A stretch of 64,000 nucleotides of DNA from the NCBI RefSeq assembly GCF_029893585.1, contig NZ_JARXYX010000004.1, positions 288,351 to 352,350 of the forward strand. Reading direction: 5' to 3'. The notes beneath the pieces are model-generated. The model was not told the origin of the DNA, did not search any database, and was given only the letters and a program-made list of their open reading frames with translations. Positions 58,201-64,000 of the stretch are shown one piece after another (the first letter of the stretch is position 1; every line of letters starts with the position of its first letter). The position numbers and the translations under genes are program-made. The DNA comes from Streptomyces sp. LBL. GTDB lineage: Bacteria; Actinomycetota; Actinomycetes; Streptomycetales; Streptomycetaceae.

Positions 58201-58909
58201 GGACGAGGCGAACTCCAGCCTCTCCCCGGAGTCGGGCGGAGGCACCGGCCTGACCCTGGGCGGCGGCGCCTCCATCTACCAGCCGGACGAGTCCTGCGAC
58301 CCCGAGGTTGACCCGGACTGTGTGCCGCCGGCCGAGCCCTTGTGGGGCGACGGACACCTGGCCCTGAACGGCACGGGCGCCTACGCCACCCGTGCCGTGG
58401 CCGGACCGCTCACCACGCAGGACAGCTTCACCCTGACCGCCCGCGCCCGGCTGGCCTCGGCGAGCCCGACCGCGGACGCGACGGTGCTGTCGCTGGCCGG
58501 CGCCAACGGCAGCGCAATCAAGGTCAAGTACCTGGCGGCCAAGGCCCGTTGGCAGCTGGTGGTGACCGACGCCGATACCGGGTCCCCGGTGACCACCACA
58601 CTCCTCGACGCGGTCGACGCGCCGAGTTCCCTCGGCGACGGTGATCACCTTGCGTTGGTCTACAACGCGGTCTTCGGTGATGTGCTGCTGTACGTCAACG
58701 GAGTCGCGGCGGTCGACGCCTCCTGGGACAACGCCTGGGACTTCAGTACCACGCGTCTTCAGGTCGGCCGGGAGCTGACGGGTTCCAAGGCCAGTGGGTA
58801 CTTCTCCGGCTCCATGGACGAAGTCCGCATGTACCGGGGCCCGTTGGACGCCTCACTCGTGGCACGGGTGGCGGTTCTGCCAGCCGGCTCCAGCATCGAC
58901 GAAACCTAG
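55265..58909 (+). CDS. Large secreted LamG/jelly-roll protein
   Basis: A 1214-residue exported protein; ATG 55265 gives MKIRTGARRRPLVTAAAIAA and a cleavable signal ending SAAEQ near residue 35. ATG 55229, overlapping the previous stop, is an alternative. After a low-complexity linker comes a DNRLRE-type domain (NSSTNWSNQPSSKETIATK, FRLKAGSESDTSYWKRFC). An Ig-like section with Cys pairs follows, then two LamG/concanavalin-like jelly rolls (FDGTENAYLDAGAPAVDTGT ... VGRRLAADGY and LNGTGAYATRAVAGPLTTQD ... VGRELTGSKASGYFSGSMDE). These modules bind carbohydrate or protein surfaces. It precedes an RHS gene, a common Streptomyces pairing. Confidence 0.85.
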   Translation: MKIRTGARRRPLVTAAAIAALLTSGLSVTPASAAEQTSAGTSTSDDSTPSLSPSAAQTKAKKSGKPVEIQTLRDERGTTVANPDGTFTTSEYVQPVRTRKNGEWTDIDTTLVTQENGTIAPKAALTAMSFSGGGDSTFAAIEKDGHTLSLDWPGELPKPKLDGSTATYASVLPGVDLEVTASAEGFSHILVIKNKEAAANPELAELELPVATTSLDVKEDAGGGLTATDTGSGGTVFEAPQPLMWDSGNGSGDTASAEPSAAASDSSADPADDAAPPQGAQVADVAVDVAPDALTLTPEQGMLTDADTVYPVYIDPVVKTANRTGWTMVSSYNSTYEFWKFGDDEGVGRCPSDVSFRCANSTDVKRQFFAMPTGSYEGKDIISAEFAVTLVHTYSDSAREVQLARVNSGGASAINSSTNWSNQPSSKETIATKSPTDTAGSCTSTNQNVRFGVTGTVQKAADNGWDTTTFRLKAGSESDTSYWKRFCGNAHLSVTYNRPPLEPDQDDLQMKPGGSCEYGSATEHYVTEAPRVTAVIKDYDHNDTGSNTETLQAQFKVSWTNSSGADVVHYATATKKTTVDVTKGSQTGQQTFYYTIGSDVSGDGEAGFSIPPNTTISWAVRGYDQTSYGPWSTDGEQTRCEFIYDAGRPKSATVTSAEYPDDEAWHAGIGDYGSFTMDSPSTDVTGYSYYFTGPRADNTKKTVAAKPTGGPATIRWMPPSEGSYTLHVTAVDGAGNPQKTPTTHVFLVSDGRAPVAAWTLGDKRGSAKAAGSSGAPDATAGSGVTFEQEGPLGSTDTAARFDGTENAYLDAGAPAVDTGTTFSVSAWVNLTSKPTENMTVVSQDGTAQPGFELGYDVDSASWTFRIPVSDMESLGTWKVSGATAVVDSWTHLIGVYDDELGKMMLYVNGVLVADDVQARHTVWSASGAVQVGRRLAADGYTAALKGSVADVKLYDRVIPPVEGQEIGGIQPRQLSYWQLDEANSSLSPESGGGTGLTLGGGASIYQPDESCDPEVDPDCVPPAEPLWGDGHLALNGTGAYATRAVAGPLTTQDSFTLTARARLASASPTADATVLSLAGANGSAIKVKYLAAKARWQLVVTDADTGSPVTTTLLDAVDAPSSLGDGDHLALVYNAVFGDVLLYVNGVAAVDASWDNAWDFSTTRLQVGRELTGSKASGYFSGSMDEVRMYRGPLDASLVARVAVLPAGSSIDET

Positions 58910-58933
58910 GCACAGCATCCCGATCCAACTGGG

Positions 58934-58955
58934 CGGGCGGCAAGGAAGCCGCCCG
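58934..58955 (+). terminator. Hairpin between the LamG and RHS genes
   Basis: CGGGCGGC-AAGGAA-GCCGCCCG forms an eight-base stem 25 bases after the LamG stop. It could partly terminate and so lower RHS expression. Confidence 0.6.
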
Positions 58956-59036
58956 TCCACGCGTCGGCCTGCTCGCCTCATCCCCTGTTCCGTTCTCCTC
59001 ATTCTCTCTCGCGTTCCTCTTTTCGATGGAGATGTC

Positions 59037-62000
59037 ATGTCCTCGCCCCCCTGGTACCGGTCACCACGACCGGCTTTGCCAACCCGCCACAGACGGGCCG
59101 CGCTGCTGCTCGGCCTGGCCCTGTCGGTCGGCCTGCTCCCGCAATACGTCCCCGAGGCCACCGCCGCCGCCGACGGCCTGACTCAGCCGAAGACGCAGAC
59201 GAACCTCGACGACCCGGTCCGCGGTAAGAACGCCAAGGCCATGGCGTTCAAGAAGACCGACGAGGCGGAGAAAGCGGCCGTCAAGCGGGCTGACGAGACC
59301 GCTTGGCCGAGAACAGGCAGCGCCGAGATAGCGCTGTCCGGCAAGGCGGCCAAGGCCAAGGGACTGCCCCTGACGGCGAAGGCGGCCGGCGGGAAGAAGG
59401 CCGCCGAGTCCGTCCGCGTCGAGGTCCTCGGCCGCAAGGCGGCCACCGCGGCCGGCATCGACGGAGTTCTCTTCACCGTCGCCCGCACCGACGGCGAGGC
59501 CACCAAGGGCGCAGCTCAAGTCACCCTCGACTACGCGGACTTCGCGGATGCTTTTGGCGGCGGCTACGGCTCCCGCCTCCGGCTCGCCCAGTACCCGGCG
59601 TGCGTCCTCACAGCGCCGGAGAAGAAGGCCTGCTCGACTCCGACGTACCTGAAGAGCACCAACAACGCGGCGGCGCAGACCCTGACGGCGACCGTCGGCG
59701 CGGCCGGTGACACCTCGGGCACGCAGACCCAGCTGCTGCGGACGGCGGAGACGACCACGGCCTCCTCCGCCACCGTCCTCGCGGCCACCGCGAGCAGCGG
59801 CGGTGACGGCGGCGACTACGCGGCGACCAGCCTCTCGGCGTCCTCCGAGTGGGGCGTGGACACCAACTCCGGCGCGTTCACCTGGTCCTACCCGATGACC
59901 GTCCCGCCAGTTCCCGGCGGCCTCCAGCCCACGGTCGGCCTGAGCTACAACTCCCAGTCGGTCGACGGCCAGACGGCGACGACCAACAACCAGGGCTCGT
60001 GGATCGGCCAGGGCTTCAGCTACGAACCCGGCTACATCGAGCGTCGCTACAAGCCGTGTGCCGACGACGGGCACGACGACACGTACGGTGACGAGTGCTG
60101 GGCCTACGACAACGCCACACTTTCCCTCGCGGGCGGCACCTCCGGCCAGCTCGTCAAGGACGACACGACCGGTGAGTGGCGGCTCAGCTCCGACAAGAAC
60201 TCCAAGATCGAGCACCTGACAGGCGCCACCAACGCCGACGACAACGGGGAGTACTGGAAGGTCACCGTCGGCGACGGCACCCAGTACTTCTTCGGCCTGG
60301 GCCGTCTGCCTGGCTACGCCAGTGGTAACGAGGAGACGGGTTCCGCCTGGACCGTGCCCGTGTACGGCGACGACTCCGGTGAGCCCTGCTACAACGCCAC
60401 CTTCGCGAACGCGTCCTGCTCGCAGGCCTGGCGCTGGAACCTCGACCACGTCATCGACCCGCACGGCGATGTCATGTCGTACTACTACGGCAAGGAGATC
60501 AACTACTACACGCAGGGCCTGAAGACCGACCAGAACGGCAAGTCCTACGTCCGCGGCGGCTACCTCAAGCGCATCGACTACGGACAGCGCGCGGGCAAGG
60601 CCTACTCCACCAAGCCTGCCGCCCAGGTCGTCTTCACCACCGCCGAGCGCTGCATCGGCGCCTCCACCGACTGCGAGCCCTCCGACCTCACGGACTCCAC
60701 GGCCGCCAACTGGCCCGACGTCCCCTGGGACCGGAACTGCAAGGTTGACACCAAGTGTGCGGGCCAGAACTCGCCGACGTTCTGGACCCGCAAGAAGCTC
60801 ACGAAGATCACCACGCAGATCCGCACCGGTGACGCGGCCTACTCGCCCGTGGACGAGTGGAAGCTGTCCCACGTCTTCACCGACAACGGCGACGCCTCGA
60901 AGTCCCTGTGGCTCAACGCCATCGACCACACCGGCAAGGCGGGCACCGCCGTCTCCGTCCCGTCCGTCGAGCTGTATGGCACTCAGCTGCCCAACCGCGT
61001 GGACGAGACCGGTGACAACCTCAACCCGTTCCACCGCTTCCGCCTCTCCGGCGTGGTGAACGAGGCCGGCGGTGCACTCAGCGTCAACTACGCGGCAGCG
61101 CAGTGCACGACCAGCAACCTGCCCGCCGAGGACTCCTCCACCAAGCGCTGCTTCCCGGTGAAGTGGAACCCGCCCGGCGCTGAGGATCCGATCCTCGACT
61201 GGTTCCACAAGTACGTCGTCGGATCGGTCGTCGAGACCGACCTCACCGGCGGCAACGACGACCAGGTCACCTCGTACACGTACGTGGGTGACGCCGGCTG
61301 GCGCAAGGCCCCGGCCGACGGCATCACCACCTCCGAGTACCGCACCTGGGGCGACTGGCGCGGCTACGGGAGGGTCCAGGTCGCCACCTCGGCCGGCACC
61401 AACTCCGCGTCCAACACCAAGACCGAGCATGTCTTCTTCCGCGGCCTCGACGGTGACGTCCGCAAGGACGGCACCACCCGCTCCGCGACGGTCACCGACT
61501 CCCTCGGCGTCTCCTACGACGACTCCGACTGGAAGGCCGGCCAGGAACTGGAGACGATCACCTACAACGGTTCCGCCATCACCCAGAAATCGGTGACGGT
61601 GCCTTGGACCGCGGTGACGGCCACCCAGACGAATGACTGGGGCACGCGCAAGGCGCGTTATGTCGCGCCGGGTTCGGTGGACACGTACGTCGCGCTGGCC
61701 ACGGACGGCTGGCGACACACCAAGTCGACGACGTCGTACGACGCCAAGACCGGTCGTGCGGTCAAGGTCGACGACGCCGGCGAGGTCGGCGTAGCGGACA
61801 ACCAGTGCACCCGCACCGAGTACGCGGACAGCGTGAGCCGGCACATGTACTCGTATGTGTCGCGGGTGGAGACAGTGAGGGTGGACTGCGCCTCCACTCC
61901 GGACCGCAAGTCCGACGTCATCTCCGACAACCTGACCTACTACGACGGCTCGACCACGCTGGGCGCGGCCCCGACCAAGGGCGACGCGACCACGACCAAG

Positions 62001-64000
62001 CGCCTCTCGTCCCACGACGGCACGACGGCGACGTACCAGACGACCACCGTCACGACGTACGACGACTACGGCCGCCCGCTGGTCGCGAAGGACGCGCAGA
62101 CCGCCGCGTCGTCCTCGGTTCCGTACACGTCCTCGACCACGTACACCGACAACGCGTACGGCCTGGCGATGAAGTCGACGACGACCAACCGCCTCGGCTG
62201 GACGACATCGACGGAGTACGCCCCCCAGCGGGGACTGCCGAGCGCGAAGGTCGACCAGAACGGCATGAGGACCGACTTCGCGTACGACGGTCTGGGCCGT
62301 CTGGTGTCGGTGTGGCTGCCGGGCCATCCCAAGGCCTCCGACTTCGTGCCGTCCCTCAAGTACACGTACCTGATCCGCGGCGGCGACGGCCCCACCGCCG
62401 TCCACACCCAGAAGATCGAGAACGACGGCACGTCGTACGGCAGCGAGTGGTCGCTGTACGACGGCTTCCTGCGGCCCCGCCAGAAACAGACCGAGGGCGC
62501 GGGGGGCGGCCGTATGGTCGCGGACACCTTCTACGACGGCTCCGGCCGCCTGGTGAAGGTCAATGACACCTACTACGCCGCCGGCGCCCCGTCCTCCACT
62601 CTCTTCGAGCCGGTCGACGCCGACCTCGACGCACAGTCGGTCACGGAGTACGACGGCGCGAGCCGCACCAAGGCGACGATCTTCAAGGTCCAGGGAACGG
62701 AGAAGTACCGCACGACGTTCGCGTACGGCGGCGACCGCGTCACGACGACCCCGCCGACGGGTGGCACGAAGACCACCGTCGTCACGGACGCGCGTGACCA
62801 CACCACGACCCAGATCGAGTACCCGGCCGACGGTGACGCGGTCACCACGTCGTACGGCTACACGGACTCGGGCCTGCTGTCGAAGGTGACCGACAATGTG
62901 GGCAACGTGTGGTCGTACACCTACGACCAGTTGGGCCGCAAGAAGACGGCGGTGGACCCGGACACGGGTGCCAGCTCGTTCACGTACGACGAACTCGACC
63001 GCCTGACCTCCGCCACGGTCAACGGCAACAAGACCTCGACCGTGTACGACGAGCTGGGCCGCGCCGTCTCCACCTGGCAGGGCGAGGCCACGACGGGAAC
63101 CCGGCTGTCGGTGACCCGGTACGACACGGCTGCCAAGGGCGAGTTGTACGGCGTCTACACGTACAAGGACGGTGCGGTCTACTCGTCGGTGACCTACCCG
63201 GTCCTCGACGCGGACAAGGACTACAAGCCAACCTCGACGAAGTACTACCTGTCCAAGACGGCCGAGCCGCAACTGGGTGGCACGTATGAGTTCAACTCCC
63301 AGTACAACCGCGACGGCACGGTGCAGGGTCAGGGCCTGCCGGCCGCGGGAGACCTGACGGGTGAGGCCCTGTCGTACTCCTACGACGAGCTGCAGCGCCC
63401 GGTAGCGCTCAACACATCGCTGAGCGGCGGCAGTTACGTCTCGGACGTCTCCTACTCCCCGACCTCCAACCTGGAGCAGCTGGAGCTGTCCACGGGTGTG
63501 TCGTCGGCACCCAAGACCTGGATCACCAACACCTTCGAGCAGGGCACGGACCGCCTGACCAACTCGCGGGTGGACGTGGAGGGCGCGTCGAGCGTCGCGT
63601 ACGACTCGGACTACACGTACAACGCGATCGGCGACATCCTGTCGATCACCGACACCCCGACCGGCGGCACGAGTGACGTCCAGTGCTTCACGTACGACGG
63701 TCTGCGCCGGCTGACGGACATGTGGACGTCGTCGGTGACGTCCGGTGGGGCGTCGGGAACGGGGGTCTCGGAGAGCGCGTGCTCCTCCGGTGCGTCGTCC
63801 TCGACGGTCGGGGGAGTGTCCCCGTTCTGGACGGAATACGGCTACGACTCGATCGGCAACCGCACGAGCGAGGTGCGGCACGGTGTGAACGGCGGGGCGA
63901 CCGCCACCCGTTCGTACAAGTACGGAGAGGCGGGCTCCGGCCCGTCCGGGGCGAAGTCCGGCCCGCACACGGTGTCGTCGGTGGTCGGGACGACGACTGC
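59037..64000 (+). CDS. Secreted RHS/YD-repeat protein, 3'-partial
   Basis: An open frame from ATG 59037 (GGAG five bases upstream) to the right edge, at least 1654 codons without a stop. The signal peptide is RRAALLLGLALSVGLLPQYV to ATAAA near residue 45. A segment starting SEWGVDTNSGAFTWSYPMTV and VGLSYNSQSVDGQT (TcdB/SpvB-like) leads into a long shell region. From about residue 990 YD/RHS repeats appear (TTYDDYGRPLVAKD, FAYDGLGRLVSVW, YTYDQLGRKKTAVD, FTYDELDRLTSATV, FTYDGLRRLTDMW, YGYDSIGNRTSEV). RHS proteins form a hollow cage holding a variable C-terminal toxin; the core and tip lie beyond the window, so the toxin cannot be named. The opposite strand shows an equally long but spurious frame. 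Confidence 0.9.
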   Translation, partial: MSSPPWYRSPRPALPTRHRRAALLLGLALSVGLLPQYVPEATAAADGLTQPKTQTNLDDPVRGKNAKAMAFKKTDEAEKAAVKRADETAWPRTGSAEIALSGKAAKAKGLPLTAKAAGGKKAAESVRVEVLGRKAATAAGIDGVLFTVARTDGEATKGAAQVTLDYADFADAFGGGYGSRLRLAQYPACVLTAPEKKACSTPTYLKSTNNAAAQTLTATVGAAGDTSGTQTQLLRTAETTTASSATVLAATASSGGDGGDYAATSLSASSEWGVDTNSGAFTWSYPMTVPPVPGGLQPTVGLSYNSQSVDGQTATTNNQGSWIGQGFSYEPGYIERRYKPCADDGHDDTYGDECWAYDNATLSLAGGTSGQLVKDDTTGEWRLSSDKNSKIEHLTGATNADDNGEYWKVTVGDGTQYFFGLGRLPGYASGNEETGSAWTVPVYGDDSGEPCYNATFANASCSQAWRWNLDHVIDPHGDVMSYYYGKEINYYTQGLKTDQNGKSYVRGGYLKRIDYGQRAGKAYSTKPAAQVVFTTAERCIGASTDCEPSDLTDSTAANWPDVPWDRNCKVDTKCAGQNSPTFWTRKKLTKITTQIRTGDAAYSPVDEWKLSHVFTDNGDASKSLWLNAIDHTGKAGTAVSVPSVELYGTQLPNRVDETGDNLNPFHRFRLSGVVNEAGGALSVNYAAAQCTTSNLPAEDSSTKRCFPVKWNPPGAEDPILDWFHKYVVGSVVETDLTGGNDDQVTSYTYVGDAGWRKAPADGITTSEYRTWGDWRGYGRVQVATSAGTNSASNTKTEHVFFRGLDGDVRKDGTTRSATVTDSLGVSYDDSDWKAGQELETITYNGSAITQKSVTVPWTAVTATQTNDWGTRKARYVAPGSVDTYVALATDGWRHTKSTTSYDAKTGRAVKVDDAGEVGVADNQCTRTEYADSVSRHMYSYVSRVETVRVDCASTPDRKSDVISDNLTYYDGSTTLGAAPTKGDATTTKRLSSHDGTTATYQTTTVTTYDDYGRPLVAKDAQTAASSSVPYTSSTTYTDNAYGLAMKSTTTNRLGWTTSTEYAPQRGLPSAKVDQNGMRTDFAYDGLGRLVSVWLPGHPKASDFVPSLKYTYLIRGGDGPTAVHTQKIENDGTSYGSEWSLYDGFLRPRQKQTEGAGGGRMVADTFYDGSGRLVKVNDTYYAAGAPSSTLFEPVDADLDAQSVTEYDGASRTKATIFKVQGTEKYRTTFAYGGDRVTTTPPTGGTKTTVVTDARDHTTTQIEYPADGDAVTTSYGYTDSGLLSKVTDNVGNVWSYTYDQLGRKKTAVDPDTGASSFTYDELDRLTSATVNGNKTSTVYDELGRAVSTWQGEATTGTRLSVTRYDTAAKGELYGVYTYKDGAVYSSVTYPVLDADKDYKPTSTKYYLSKTAEPQLGGTYEFNSQYNRDGTVQGQGLPAAGDLTGEALSYSYDELQRPVALNTSLSGGSYVSDVSYSPTSNLEQLELSTGVSSAPKTWITNTFEQGTDRLTNSRVDVEGASSVAYDSDYTYNAIGDILSITDTPTGGTSDVQCFTYDGLRRLTDMWTSSVTSGGASGTGVSESACSSGASSSTVGGVSPFWTEYGYDSIGNRTSEVRHGVNGGATATRSYKYGEAGSGPSGAKSGPHTVSSVVGTTT

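Noticed and set aside
59061..63968. A 1635-codon open frame on the minus strand opposite the RHS gene
   Set aside because: Its translation is Val/Gly/Arg-rich with no domain, while the plus frame gives a signal peptide and clear YD repeats. It is a high-GC shadow.
1..64000. tRNA, rRNA, riboswitch or replication-origin signals
   Set aside because: I looked for cloverleaf-like CCA-ended segments, DnaA-box clusters and common riboswitch cores and found none that I could support by eye.

Overview
The window is very GC-rich, uses GTG starts often, and carries actinobacterial families: XRE-DUF5753/DUF397 regulators, AbaA-like small proteins, LacI and TetR repressors, secreted RHS and LamG proteins, and TTA (bldA-type) leucine codons in a small exported protein. 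Gene order speB, thioesterase, acyl-CoA dehydrogenase, TetR, acyl-CoA carboxylase, HMG-CoA lyase, acdH resembles the chromosomal branched-chain catabolism region of Streptomyces, so this is almost certainly a Streptomyces chromosome segment. All coordinates and motifs were read by eye; family names come from remembered sequence patterns, not searches.

Region by region. 1-3741: a STAND-type NTPase with WD40 propellers, open at the left edge. 3771-7204: a DHFR-like reductase, a RHH/PIN toxin-antitoxin pair with a palindromic operator, then a gene graveyard (isomerase fragment, IS630 remnant, doubly truncated flavoprotein) and a methyltransferase. 7481-13788: an unusual cluster of five cytosolic-looking proteins (NHL propeller plus ricin-like trefoil, a charged small protein, an aerolysin-like pore-forming candidate, a trefoil protein, and a trefoil plus FG-GAP propeller) arranged around a 403-base divergent control region. 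14009-19577: a LacI-controlled sugar catabolic locus. 20099-21548: a glycosidase scar, a lipoprotein and a small secreted protein with three TTA codons. 21697-25440: a fused heterodimer-type ABC exporter. 25531-36143: an accessory region with broken genes (phytase-like, hsdR, IS701, DUF2975, Tn3) interspersed with a beta-lactamase-like enzyme, an XRE/DUF397/AbaA-like regulator set, a pentapeptide protein and a secreted nuclease. 36293-38136: a GlxA-type regulator divergent from a quinone reductase. 38284-51135: conserved core metabolism (ureohydrolase and TPP enzyme, phosphatase, thioesterase, two acyl-CoA dehydrogenases, TetR, leucine/branched-chain catabolic operon). 51241-53169: a glycosyltransferase. 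53676 to the right edge: three exported giants (FG-GAP, LamG/jelly-roll, RHS) that look like a polymorphic-toxin type operon; the RHS gene runs off the window.

How the parts work together: the 45250-51135 operon should take isovaleryl/methylcrotonyl-CoA to acetoacetate and acetyl-CoA and is probably repressed by the TetR protein through two palindromes beside its promoter. The 17138-14009 operon and the 18777 isomerase probably act on one carbohydrate under the LacI protein. The two most interesting candidate systems are the 7.5-13.8 kb trefoil/pore-former cluster and the 53.7-64 kb FG-GAP/LamG/RHS operon. Intergenic spaces carry many short tandem arrays (7, 9, 10, 15, 17, 24 and 36 base periods). 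I saw no tRNA, rRNA, CRISPR array or riboswitch.
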